Assembly: GCF_000315625.1 (NCBI RefSeq)
Contig: NW_005434648.1
Coordinates: forward strand, 197,212-261,211
Length of the DNA stretch: 64,000 nt
Direction of reading: 5' to 3'
Source: Guillardia theta CCMP2712
Taxonomy: Eukaryota > Cryptophyceae > Pyrenomonadales > Geminigeraceae
The notes below the pieces were generated by a model. That model was given only the letters and a program-made list of their open reading frames with translations, ran no database searches and was not told the DNA's origin. Numbering within the stretch: the stretch's first letter is position 1; every line of letters begins with the position of its first letter. This document shows, one piece after another, positions 14,183-26,100 of this stretch. The position numbers and the translations under genes were made by a program.

Positions 14183-16950
14183 TTATCTGCTGACCGGCAG
14201 AACGTCCCGAGCATAGGAATCGATCTTGACGCTCCTCTGATAGACCTGCCTTGACCTTTCATCGCCTTCACTCTCACCGTTCCTATCATGAGTGGTTTCC
14301 ATCATGACGTTGGCAGTTTTTGAGGGCGTTGTGAAGTAGCGGATGAGATCAGGATGGAAGATATGATCGACCCTGACCTCTACCCCTGTCTTCACTGAGT
14401 TCCGAGGAGTGTTCTCTCCGAAGAGCGAAGAGAAGAAGTTCCCTGGCGCCTGCGAGGCAATCTTCTCGAGCATCGACTTCTGGCTCGGATCAGGCTTGTG
14501 GAGCATGTCCAGCGAGATCGGCCGGTTGTTGTAGCGGAGGTTGTTCATCTCGAAGAAAGCACGGAAACAAGGCAAGACTGTCACTCCCGGGATCGCCATC
14601 AGCTGATCGAGGTACGCCTGAAGGTCCTGCAGCCTGCGCTCCACAACATCACTGAAACTAGCAGTCTTGTTGAACTTGAGCGAAAAGATGCGCGGCGGCA
14701 GGAAGGGGACGTCAGCATTCACAAAACCACGGAAGGATCGCTGGAGACGGATGTGAAACATTCGAAACTGATTGTACCGTCGCTCGATGGACCAGGACAG
14801 TGCAGCATACCTTACAAGCACGCGGTAGAAACGAACTCCTTCGCGGACTTTGACCAGGTCGATGGTGGCATTCATCATGCCAGGGGTCTCGCTGGAGTTT
14901 TCTCTATGATAAAATATCGGGATGTTCTTTGCTACCGAAGGAGGGAGGCTCTCCATGTGCTCCCCATCGCACGTCACCAGCCCGGAAGCATGCATCATCT
15001 GCAGCTCCGACACCAAGTCAAGTTTCTCGCGCGATTCGCTGTGCGATGAGTCCGACAGAGGTTGGGATGGAGAAATCTCCTTGTCCTCACTGAGAGAAAA
15101 ACTGACCGAAGACCGTTCCAGTTCTTCTCCTTCGTCCAGAGTTCTTCCAGGCGCCAACGACGCTTGAACGAGGGTCACTCCCCATCCGCACGATACCTGC
15201 TTCACTATCTTGCCTTGCAAGGCTGAGACCACCTGAAAGCTCATCAGGTGCTGAACAGATGCATAGTCCTCCCAGGGAGCAAACCTTGGCACAAAGAATG
15301 CTGCTGCGATTCCCATGGCCGAGTTGACCCCAGTCACCCCTTCCCCATGTGAGCAAAGTCCCGTCATTTGTAACGGCAGCCGTGTGCGCCCCTGCCGGAG
15401 ATCTCAGTCGACTTGACTTCCGTGCACTCAGTCCAGCAGGCTGGAGGCACAGACCTCCGCAAGATACTTCAACGATGTGAAGGTTTGCATCGGCCATGGA
15501 CTTCACGAGGACGGGTTCCAAGTGCGATTCTGCTAGCACCGTTACTCAGCCGTCAACGTCAGCCTCGGATTTACCTGTGGAACCGACTCCAAGTTGGCCG
15601 TGCTCGCCCAAACCCCAGGTCCAGACCGTTCCATTCTCACAACAGACAGCGGAGTGATCGTATGACCCGCTAGCCATCATCGCTTTCATCCTGATTCTGT
15701 AAAGGCGATCGACGAATCTCGGCCTCCAGACATCCAGGACGTTGCCATGCCCCAGCCTTCCCGCGTTTCCACATCCCCACGTAAAAAGCTTCAAGTGAAA
15801 CAGATCAGAAGAAGAGAAGATCAAAACCAACAACAAAGATCGGGTCTACCTTGCCATCGTCGTCGATCGCCATCGAATGCGTCCACCCCGCAGCGATGAA
15901 GGTGATCCTCTTACTTTCAAGGGAGGCGATGGGCTGAGGAAGCGAATAATTTCGACAGTTGCCGTGCCCAAGACGCCCGTTCGCGCCATCTCCGAATGAG
16001 AAGACCTTTCCCTCTTTAGACAGCAGCAGAGTGTGCATCCCCCCGCAGGACGCAGAGACGACGAAGACGTTTGGCAGGTGCAGCTCTGATGGCAGAGACC
16101 AGAGCCTCGAATACTGCTTCCATGAAGATACAAGGTGTCAGAAACACGACAAGGATCCAACTTCAGGCAGCATCCACCTGTACATTCCCTCCTAACGTCG
16201 CTTGACCTCTTGAGGCGGGTGGCAAGCTGGCTTCAGGCTGCTGTACACCAAGCTGCCCTTTGAGATTGCATCCGAACGCCAGAGCAATCCCTTCCGCGCA
16301 TACCACAACTGTGTGCGCTCCTCCACAGGAAACTAGGTGGGCACGATTCCCGCAGTAAGCCTTGATAATGGAGAGTGCCCGCAAGACCCTGGAGGGAGGG
16401 AGGAAGAATCAGCAACCTCAACCGACATCCTCTCATGACTAGTGACTTCACCTCGGACGGGGAGTGGGGGAAGTGACCGACGTGTTGGTGGGATCGACGA
16501 ACCTCCCGCTGATATCCAGAGAGTCTACGATCAGCCCGAGCCCCATCTCCTCAAACCTCGTCGCCAGCTGGTTCTTCCCTTTGTGGCTCCCCAGCTCTAC
16601 GTCCCTGCCTAGCTGACCGAAGAAATTGGCACCCCAGGTGTAGACGTCCCCGAGGCCCGACACCAGCGCGGCGTGATACGGCCCAGCTGCAAGATGCGCC
16701 ATGTTGAGATGCGAGACCTGCGGCAATGATCAGGCGCTCACGGGAGGATGGGTGCTGGCAGCACCGACTGGACTTCACGCGGAGTTAGCTCCTCGTCCTG
16801 CCCACGACCCTCGGAGTCTCCCAACCTCCCCATGATCCACATGGAGCAATCGTTGGGATCCCGCACCGTGTTCTTGTGGGCGATCGTCACCATCAGCTGC
16901 CTCTTCGCCTGTCGGGCCTCGCTCCCCTCTGACGCTTGCATGATCCTCAA
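14183..16950 (-). CDS. RCC1-repeat protein with C-terminal PX domain
   Basis: The protein combines an RCC1-type beta-propeller with a phosphoinositide-binding PX domain, which suggests a membrane-recruited regulator or scaffold. The N-terminal start is MRIMQASEGSEAR at 16950, followed by SMWIMGRLGDSEG. RCC1 repeats are visible in order: VYTWGANFFGQLGRD, AFGCNLKGQLGVQ, VFSFGDGANGRLGHGN, FTWGCGNAGRLGHGN, VWTWGLGEHGQLGVG and LTWGRGDWGQLGHGN. A linker rich in Ser/Glu follows. The PX domain then shows FYRVLVRY, the IERRYNQFRMFHIRL core with the conserved R-R/Y-x-x-F, VPFLPPRIF, and ERRLQDLQAYLDQL. The tail ends SYARDVLPVSR, with the stop at 14183. The final exon alone codes about 390 residues. Which propeller residues would act as a GEF cannot be judged, and most RCC1 proteins are not Ran GEFs. 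Confidence 0.82.
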
Positions 16951-18420
16951 AGTTCAGATCCTCTTGTCGATCGGACTACACTCATCGTCTTCCCCAGATC
17001 ACTCAGTGCTGTCATGGGAAGCACGTGTGTTCCATGCTGTCGCTCCCAGCCGGGCAGGCATGGCGGGAATCCTTGTGTGTTGCCTCATTTGCAAGAACGT
17101 GGAGCAGCAGCGAGGTTAGCTCTTATCGAAACTTCGATGCATTGCAGAAGCTCTGCTCTCCTGCCATCGCCGACCTCGCAGGCCGCCCATCCCTCGCCTT
17201 TATCGCCATTCCACATGCCACTCGCACTACAGTCGCTAGGGAGGAAAAAGAATTGTAAATCCTAAAACAAGATATTATAAAAAGCAAACATAACTTTTAA
17301 TTCACTCTTATTTGTACTCAATTGGCAATCGATCATCGTATTACTACCAAGATGTCAGATAAAATGATATTTTGGTACTGATTTGTTGTACTCAACCAAT
17401 CCCTTGTACTGCAATTCAAACCTGATCTCGTACTGTATTTATTAACATTTTAGTCTATGATCTCAATAAGGGGTCGTAAGCTGTGCTACCAAGAGAAGCT
17501 CTTTAAAATGATTGTTTTAGCTATGTTGAGTGATTCTTGTCCCAGTGCCGCACGCAGGGCCCGCCGACTCCGAACTCCGACGGCCCCGACGGCCCGGGTA
17601 CTCCCAGGAACGGTTACGCTAGATATAGATGTAACGGAAATCTCGCAGAAGGGCCAGAAGGGAAGCTTGAAAGAGGGGGTAGGGGTGAAGGTGTTGCTCT
17701 CCAACTCCCAAGGGGGTGGTTCACTCAGTTAGACTTTAGGGGTAGTTCCCGGTACCATCCTAGGTAGACATCGGGGTATATTTTATCGAGGGGTGGGGTG
17801 AGTGAATCTGATTTTTCAGATTGCAGGGGGGTGGTGACAGTGATCCATTGAGGGGTAGTAAGAGACTCTCTTTGCAAGAATGGTGGTAGGGGTACATGCT
17901 TTCAGATTCCTGGTCAAAGGGTACCGTGTAAAGACCCCTCAGAGGGTCACTTATCTTGGGATCTAGGGAGGTAGGGTCACTGATTGAGTTCAATAGAATA
18001 GGTAGGGGTATACTGAAGAGGGGTTCATTGATTCATGGTAGGGTGTCATTGTAGGGGAGGAGGTTGGGAGGTGTCTCACGCAATAATGCGCGCTTCTCGT
18101 GCGAAGAGTTAAGCCATGTCGAGAAGAAGAGAGCGTCGGGCAGATGTATGAGGCTGGAAACATGATAGGATAGCCAATGAGAAGTCACCAAGAGTGAATG
18201 CTTGTACACACTGACAACTTGTCGACTAGTTGATGTGGTTTGCTCATTGATGCTTTAGATAGTCACACAGCTGATCTTGTTGCGACTTGACTTTCACTGG
18301 TCGCTCACAATACTTTCTCCGCAGATTCGTTGCCCCCGAGTCTGTGCTCGCGCCCATCCCAGCACTTGAACTGCAGTTGGTCTGTTTTTCAAACAGCGCT
18401 TGTTACCTGACTCATCAAGA
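16951..18420. other. Head-to-head intergenic region with composite block, copy C
   Basis: No gene is seen. Positions 17260-17460 are AT-rich. A short GC-rich core (about 17540-17600, with GGCCCGCCGACTCC and GACGGCCCGGG) is followed at 17660-18065 by a G-rich flank with GGGGTAG, GGGGTGG and GGGGTAC words every 20-40 bp. The remaining 18070-18420 is ordinary sequence before the zinc-finger gene and probably holds its promoter. Confidence 0.55.
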
Positions 18421-19069
18421 ATGGAAAGCGGTACTGCCAGCGCCAACTCGGAGGCCCCAACTCTGTGTGCCGGAGGATGTGGCTTTTTTGGATCACCACA
18501 GTTGAATTCATACTGCTCAGTGTGCTTCAAGAAGACGCATGGTGAGGAAGAATTCAAGAGGAGGACAGGAAAGGCTACCGATTCTGCATCGAAAGAAACC
18601 ATTTCCTACGGCGAGGGTAACAGCAAGGGTGAGCAAATAGTTGCACGATCAGAAGCTTGCAATCAAGCTCCTGAGGTTAAGCAGGACGATGGAAAGGATT
18701 TGGAATGTAACTCAATCAAAGATGACTTGAAGGAGGAGGAGGATGCCAAGATAGAATCTGAAACTGCTGAGTGTGCAACAACAGCCGAAACTGCAGATGA
18801 CGAGCCCAAAACAAAGAAGATGGCTACCATTCGATGCGAGACGTGCAAGAAAAAAGTTGGGCTGACGGGATTTCATTGTCGATGTGGAGGAACTTACTGC
18901 GGGACACACCGATACTCGGACAAGCATGATTGCACTTTCGACTACAAGTCTCTCGGTCGTGAGCAGGTGATTCGTTGATTCTTTGAGTTGAAATGTTGCC
19001 ATGACGATGGTCTCTCAGCTGGCCAAAGCCAATCCAACAATCTGTCCAGAGAAGTTAGACAAGATTTGA
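18421..19069 (+). CDS. A20/AN1 zinc-finger protein (stress-associated protein type)
   Basis: Proteins of this family (plant SAPs, animal ZFAND5/6) bind ubiquitin chains and modulate stress responses. The A20 finger is at residues 13-35: C-x3-C-x11-C-x2-C, seen in [10 protein letters not shown] and YCSVCFKK. A Lys/Glu-rich linker follows. The AN1 finger lies at about residues 138-177, with [19 protein letters not shown] and [13 protein letters not shown]. Exon 1 ends at 18966 (GREQ), and after a 52-bp intron the short last exon at 19019-19069 adds [16 protein letters not shown], the standard family ending. All zinc ligands are present. The length of about 198 aa is a little long because of the linker. 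It is convergent with the tetraspanin-like gene 191 bp away. Confidence 0.93.
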
Positions 19070-19259
19070 GCGTTTGTGACAAATTTTTCAGCACCCACGG
19101 CGTCATACTGGCGCCTTCAGGAAGTTAGTGTGAATATTCTCTTGTTCTTTAGTTCTCTGATCCCGGATAGAATGTGTTCTGTGCCAGTGTGTTTACTAAT
19201 ATCTCAACTTGGTTTCGTATAAATCAAATATGAACTCTCAACAAAGAAAAACTGCCTCG

Positions 19260-20491
19260 CTACAGACTTTCATTCAAGGCTTCGCAAGATGTCAATGGTG
19301 GGTCGGACTTGGGAGTGAGTTGGGCAGGAGGATTTCGGATCAGAATGGCTAAAATCTCCGCGCTGACCTCGAACAGCAGACCAATAAATCCCACAACGGC
19401 AAGAGGTGTAGCAATGTCGGACAGAAAATTGTAGATACATGAAACCCCAGACGTGCACTGAACCTGAGGAAAACGCTGTCAACAAACTGCAAGAACAACA
19501 ACGAAGATAGCCTTAGTGCTGTCACACTTCAAAAGAGCAGTACAACAGCTCAACTCTTCGTGGCTTCGTTGGAATTCACAATCTCCGTAAAATCTACACA
19601 GCGGATGGTAATAACTGACAACCGATCTCAGTCAGAGAAGAAATGTCCCAAGGAATTCTCACGTGTCTGTCGTTGAATCGTTGTACGATGATCCTTGTGA
19701 CAGGACAACAGTAGTTTTTCCTATACAGTGATTCAAGACACGTCATGGAAACTGAACCCCAACTGCAGACCTGCATAACATTTTGCTGGGAAGATCGTAG
19801 AGAATTGACTCCAGTCGAACATCCTGAGAACAGTCGTCAGCCCAGATGTGCAAGACACAGCGAAGCCAGCAGGACCTCCCTGCAGTGCTGTCTAGCACGT
19901 CATACAATCCTCCTGCAACTGACGCGCTGCTTCCTGCGGATCGAATCAGCCCCACTTGAGCAACGGAGCTCGGGCAACCTGTCGCTACAGCAATAGCTGC
20001 GCACCCGAAGCAGAATTGCAACAAGATGACGAGCGGCATGGCAACAGCATAGCATGCTAGCTGTTTCCTGCTGATCCATATGGAGCCTGCACGGCCAGCA
20101 GTCAGCACGTCACTGAGAGTACCGCGAGGGAGACACCTGAGTACCCCAGGATCGCACACAGAAACAGCAGGACACCTATCACGATCACCCCTATCGACGG
20201 AGCTAAGAAGAAGTTCATGGGGATCGTTGACTTTGAGCTGCTTTCGCAGTTGCAGCCCACAACTTGTTCCGACGACTGCGCACATTCGTTGGAACAATAT
20301 TGCTCCACCTTGGACGCGAACGCCTTGCCTGCATCGGGAGAATTTCATTCAGCCCAGCTAATTCAAATTTAAGCAGCAGCATTACCATATTGAAGAGTAG
20401 CAGACCCCACACCCATGAAGATGACCGAGAAGATGACGATAAACCCGTTCGAGATCCAAAAGAGCTTCCTATTCGTTCTGAAGCTAGCCAT
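19260..20491 (-). CDS. Four-transmembrane tetraspanin-like protein
   Basis: Minus-strand exons begin MASFRTNRKLFWISNGFIV at 20491 and give TM1 (FIVIFSVIFMGVGSATL), a short loop with cysteines (YCSNECAQ and VGCNCES), TM2 (FLAPSIGVIVIGVLLFLC), TM3 (LACYAVAMPLVILLQFC) and, after a larger loop, TM4 (LAVVGFIGLLFEVSAEIL). The tail ends DPPLTSCEALNESL with the stop at 19260. Topology and size fit tetraspanins, which organise membrane microdomains. The classical CCG motif was not seen in the parts I could splice. The family call is therefore structural and tentative, and a generic four-TM protein is possible. Confidence 0.6.
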
Positions 20492-20983
20492 AGCTACAGA
20501 ACGGCTTCAATTCCACTGAATCATCCCATGAGTAGCTTGATTTGTCTTCTGGTCCGTGGAGACCTTTGATCTATCATCTGTTTAAACAATCCATCTTAGT
20601 ATCAGAAAGAAAGAAACATCTCAACTGGGGACATCTTTTCTGCACCTAGGAGATTTTTATCGATCACTTCAAATCAATCGCGTCTTATTTTTCAATAGGA
20701 TGCGAAAGCATACCAAAAGTTGTGTATCTTTTTCAATGCCTTCATCTTCCTTCTTCACTGCCTTCAATACTCCTTTCCTCTCCTCCCCATTCTCCTCTCC
20801 ACCCCATTCCCTTCCACTCAGAACAATCTTGTCGTGCTTTCCGCCATGTTTCAACGGTAAGTCCGCGAATGATGGGAGACCGTGCCGGCGCCGGGAAATT
20901 TTACGGCAGGCCGAGGGCTATCAAAAGATTTCCGTTATATTTCCCTCTCGTTTTGTAACGGAAGGATCGCTGCTCCGGGGGCC
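20492..20983. other. Head-to-head intergenic region without a composite block
   Basis: A pyrimidine-rich stretch (20740-20830) and a short palindrome-like GTGCCGGCGCCGG at about 20883 are visible. There are no GGGGTA words. This is one of only two divergent gaps lacking the block. Confidence 0.5.
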
Positions 20984-23054
20984 ATGCAGGCAGCGCCGAC
21001 AGTGATGGCGGCGATGCTGGTGCAAGTGGCAGGGGCGACGGCAACATGGCGAGCTCATCCCTTCTCTCCTCACTCAGTGTACATGAAAGACCCTTCTCTG
21101 CTCCCTCTCCCTACCTCCTCTCCGTTCCACTCGTTGTCTTGGCGCTCGTCGGACCTGCGGCTCAGGGGTGGCGGGGTGCCGAGCTTATCCTCGCAAGCCT
21201 CACGATTCGCAAAGTTCTACAGTGAAGACGGTCTGACTGATCTGCCGATGAATGCTTCCTTTGCCATGGGCTCCGGGAGCGGCGACGAATACCAGGAGCA
21301 GGACTCTGCTTGTGAGGGAGAGCTGAACGCGTGGGAAGTTGGAAAGCTGCAACTGGAAGCATGCCAGGACATCATGGATGACTGTTACGACCGGTGGATA
21401 AGACCATGTGTAGAAGAACTCGAGAACAGAATCTTTGAAGGAGAGGAGGAGGCAGCGCGGAAGGGAGAGTTCCGCCCCTACAACTTCTTTGCCAAGGAAG
21501 CCACCTCGATCATTCAGAAGTGCAAGATCGTGATAGACAAGGCGGTGAAGGACCTGCAGACGCGGCTCGAGGTCATTCAGTTCAGTGCGGTGAGGGGAGG
21601 GCAACCAGTCAGCAGCATCGAGTTTGAAGACTTCAACGTGGACCTCAAGCACGTCCGCCACCTGACCGTCGAGTCCCATCGGTACCCTGAGCCTCTCGCT
21701 TCCCTTGGAGGACGAGATGCTAACCTTGCGATCCAGAGAGCTGCATGCCACCACCGACAGGAACATGGACAGGCTGTGGCAGCAGGTGAGATGAGCTCTC
21801 GCTGCTCACAGCCCACCTGGCGCTGACGGCTGGTTGGGCAGCAAAAGGCAGTGATCAAGGACTACTACGTGGAGATGTTTGAGCGAGGGATCGAGTGAGA
21901 GCAGATCGGATTCTCAGGGATGGGAGGACTGAGACTCTTTGCCAGGAATCTCATCGCTGGTTCACGGCAGTTCAACAAGACCTCGTCCAAGCTGGCGAAG
22001 AAGGTAAGGATGGGAGGAGCCTGTGGGGTGTGACCGGTTTCCGTCGCAGATCTACAAGCAGTGCGAGCACGAGCTGAAGTTGTCTGTGCCCAAGAACGGG
22101 AAACCGAGTTTCTGGAACTACACGCAGGACCTTGACGACATGAAAGAAGTGAGGCATTGCGACTCCTGCGCCTCTCCTGCCCCGCGGCCTTCGACTGACC
22201 TGCCACAGGCGATGATGGCGTTGATTCAAGCCAGACGGCGAGAAGCAGGACTGGACGATCTTGTTAGCTACTTCAGTGAGCTGGTAGAGCTGGTGAGAAG
22301 GATGGGGTTGGGAAAGTGACTCGCGGCAGGACGATGGTCAGCGAATGTTCTCAAGAAAATGGTGGAAGAATCTATTGATCCGAGGAGTGATCACCTATTT
22401 CCAGATGTAAGACACGTTCTCCTTCTCCCTCTCTCCTCCTCCTTCTATCAATCCAGTTGTCTCTTGCCTCTCTCCATCCCCTCGGCTGATGGCCTCCGCG
22501 TGCTATAGCTGTCAGTCGGCCTGGGCGTACAGGAAGGCGAGGAGGATCATGCTCCCGCCGAGGTTCTCCAAGGTGACAAGACAGAGAGGAGGGAGAAGAG
22601 ATGGAGGGAATGGTCTCATGGTTGCTGCAGGCATGGATGGCTGCCGTGTTCCTGCCTTGGACCTTCTCGCCCGTCACCCTGGGAGACGTTCGGCCTCTCG
22701 TCCCAGAAGTTGTGGAGACAGCAGCAGCGGAGAGGAGGGAGAACACAGGAGGTGATGGGGAAGGACAGGACGAGACCCACGAAGCTGCAGCGCAAGCACA
22801 GCATGAGAAGCCAGAGGATGGAAAGGAACGAGCGACTGAGGTCAGGGAGAAGGAGAAGCAGGTGGAGGAGAAGGCGGCGGCTGGTGAGGGCAAGGAGCAC
22901 AAGGATGCGGATCATGGAGGCTCGACGGAGCAAGAAATCGAGTGAGACGACTGTGGCAAGTTGGGTGTACGAGCTGACCGTGTGCTGGCGCAGGCAAGAA
23001 TTCAAGGATGGGCTGTCGAGTCAGAGTAAGCTTGAGGAAATCTTCAAAGAATAA
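20984..23054 (+). CDS. Unknown protein with N-terminal leader and LRLRGGG motif, probably plastid or endomembrane
   Basis: I do not recognise the family. The leader (MQAAPTVMAAMLVQVAGATA) is followed by DLRLRGGGVPSL, a motif common after presequences in this kind of alga. The mature part is mostly helical: LEACQDIMDDCYDRWIRPCV, FFAKEATSIIQKCKIVIDKA, ELHATTDRNMDRLWQQ, KAVIKDYYVEMFERG, LFARNLIAGSRQFNKTSSKL, IYKQCEHELKLSVPKNG and RKWWKNLLIRGVITYF. A hydrophobic/proline segment (AVFLPWTFSPVTLGD) and a highly charged Glu/Lys tail follow. The last exon (23 nt after a CTGAC branch-like site) ends FKDGLSSQSKLEEIFKE, with the stop at 23052-23054. Splice phases agree throughout. It is convergent with the EF-hand gene, with only 57 bp between stops. 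Confidence 0.65.
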
Positions 23055-23111
23055 ACATAGAAGGGAGGAGGAGAGGAAGAGAGGACGAGGCTCGCGAGCT
23101 GCCGAGCTGAA

Positions 23112-26100
23112 TTATCCCTGCGCCTGCTGCTGGTCCTTGTTTCTTAGCGCCACCAGGCTCTGCAGCTGCAAGGCAGGATGTCAATACGTGGAGCAGGAGA
23201 TGGTCATGGCAGCACTTCGCCCCTCACCTGCTTGACAGTATCCACGTACAGTGACTCGAGCTCATGGGAATTTTCTTTCCCCCGTGGTCTTTCTGACTGC
23301 ATCCGCTCCTCCGTGGCAGCTTCTGGCCTGATCCAAGCTGCCATGGCAGGAGGAGGGGAGGGAGGAGGGAAGGAGGGATGAGCACGAAGGGGATGAGGGG
23401 GAACTGGAGGATAGACAGTATGGGGAGCGGGAGCGGGAGCAGTAGCTCCGAAGGCAGGAGCAGGAGCAGGAGCCCGCGTGTAAGGAGCACGGGGACGTTG
23501 GTTGAGGTCCAGCCAGGAGGAGCTGGGAATCGACGGAGGATGCTCGAGCTGGACTCGTTCTCTTCTCTCTACTGGCAGTTGAGCCCCCCGGGCATGAGGA
23601 GCATTGTGCTGCCATGGCTCGAAGGTCTCCCGCAGCGTGCTCGGGCCCTGCTTGTCCCTTGCAGCCTTGCCCTTTCTGTCCAGCAGCTCGCGGAGGCGGA
23701 CGTAAACACCAGCTCTCTGTCGAGCCTCTGCCAGGGAGCTGAGAGCCTCGGGAGGTGGGAAGAGGACCGAAAGAAGCTCGGAGGTGAGAATGTAGCCAAT
23801 GCACTTGGGGTCGAAGGCCAGAATAATCTGTTGGGGAGGTCACACAGGAGTTGGGGGGAGCGGAGGGAGAAGGGGAGGACTGGCGGAGCACTCGAGGATG
23901 GGAGGCGGTGAGGGAGCGAAGCTTCTGGGTTAACGGGGGAGAGGGAGAGGGAGAGGGAGCAAGGAGTTCTTTCACCTCTTTCACTTTCCCTTCGCCGCAC
24001 CCGAGACTCTCGAGCTTCTCCTTCAACTGCAGCAGCAGCAGCACAAGTTCACTCAGCTCCCTGAGATTCACAACTACCGCATCCTCCTACCTGGTCGTGC
24101 TGGATCGATCCATGCCCGCTGGGGTCAAGAAACTCGCAGGCTCTCTCGCTCGAGTCAAACTTTGCCGTCACCAGCTGCGTCAGCTCTTTAACTGCCCCCG
24201 AGGGAGCTTCCCTGCTAGCGTCTGCCTGCGGGACCTGAACCTTCTGCCGTCTTGATCTCGGAGCACTTGGAACGACTTGCTTGGAGGGAGTGAAATCGAC
24301 ACGAGAGGTCTCCCTTCTCCTCCAGAAATCTCTCCAGGGCTCGGTTCCATACACCTTCTCTGTCCGATAGCTGTGGATCCTCTGCAGCTCTTCCGAGGGC
24401 CTCATGGAGGGCAGAAGCGCCTCGTCCCCCCGGCTGAAGACCTGCTGCAGGTGAGTCCTCTTGAGAGGCTCTGCGCCGACATGCCGGAGGGCATCGGAGG
24501 AGTGGAAGGCAACTCCCTTGATCGCTCCGATCTCAAGGCGAGGAACCAGATGGTCAGTCCAGGTCTCAAAGATCATGTGCTTGGACACAGCGTAGATGTC
24601 GGAGAAGGAGCTGCGGAAGTGCTCCACCTCCTTCACGTCCAGGTAATCCCCGACTAGCTCTCGGATGACATTCGCGATGGATCGCTCCTGGAGCTGGTGG
24701 TCGCTCGAGACCTTCTCTGCTCTCGTCAAGAGGACTTTGATATGGACGTCTTTGATAGACTCGCTCTCGAGCGTCTTCTTGAGGAGCTTCTCAGCCTCCT
24801 TGCGCGGCAGAGACCCTTGAAAGGTAGTGTACTGCTTGATGATCTCGTTGCGGAAGGAAGAGAGGACCTCCATGCCTCGCTCGAGCAAGACTTGTCTCAG
24901 AGTACTCTTCGCCATCTCCCAGGAGAACCCTTCGTAGTCGATCGCGTCGGTTCCTTCCGGATCGAGCACGTCGAAGATGGCGTTGATCACTTCGACGTCG
25001 GTAAGTTGCTCCTTCTTGAGATGGAAGATCGCACTCACAAACTCGTTGCGCGAGACTGTTCCATCGGCGTTCACATCGAACTTCCAGAAATGCTCTGCCA
25101 GCTGCTCCCACTCTGACTCCATCGTCCGCCATCCAACGTACTCCTTTGCAGGGAACTTCAAGCAGTTCAGCTCTCCTCGGAGCAGGCGGTCGTAGTCGTA
25201 CTTCCCATCTGCTTGCATGTCCATCTTCTTCCACTGTTTCATGAAGGTGGTGACCTGAAGCTTTGTCAACCCCAAGTCTGCCCTCCCGAGAATGGTCTCC
25301 ATTGCCGCAGCCTCCAGCCGCAGGGAGTTCGATGGATCGCACTTCCTGCACGCCAACATAATCGCCGACCACTTCTTCTGCATGATCTCGGCTATGGTTG
25401 ACTGGCCGCATCGCCAACTGAGGGCATCCACGTCTGAGATCTCATCCTTCACATCTTGCAACAAGTAGTCGATCATAAATTCTGAGATCCCCAGCTCGGG
25501 CCTGCGCAGCGCCATTTCCAGCGCCGACCTGGGCAGCTGCAAGACATCGAATCAGCTTCACGTGTGCACAGAACGAGCTCAGACAGGAAGGGAGATAGCC
25601 GAAGAGGATGAAACAAAATCAAGAGCGTTGGAGTGTGGAAGTGGAGGAGAGGTAGGACAAGATCCGCGGCTCACCGGCTCCTCCGACTGAGCGGCTGCTG
25701 AGTTTAGGATCTCCACGATGGTCTCCCACTTGTTTCTGCACATTTTCTCTGCCTCGAAGGATTCGCCAGCAATGTACTTGCACAGCCCGAGGTAGTTGAT
25801 AGAAATTCTCTTCGTCCCCCCTGCAGGCGCATCCTCCTGCTTTCCGAACGCGCTCTCATAGGACGAGACGATCATACCCGCAAGGGTGGACAGGTCGAAA
25901 GAGGGCTGGCTGTTTCTCGGAGGCGAGATCGATTGCAGGATTGAGAGCAAGTCTGCCTTGGGGATGAAGCCTGTCGGGGAACTCCTGGGAAGTTTCAGCT
26001 GGACGCTTCTCTGCACCTCGAAGGCCTTGCACTTGGCGAAGATGGACCGCCAGTTTCTTCGGAGGAACTTCAAGATTTCATACTGGTCGCCTCCGTTGAG

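Noticed and set aside
17660-18065. GGGGTAG-rich flanks as interstitial telomere repeats
   Set aside because: The words are irregularly spaced and variable (GGGGTAC, GGGGTGG, GGGGTAG), with no tandem telomere unit.
24277-25195. Plus-strand frames with Leu-rich content inside the EF-hand gene
   Set aside because: Antisense shadows of conserved EF-hand coding sequence.
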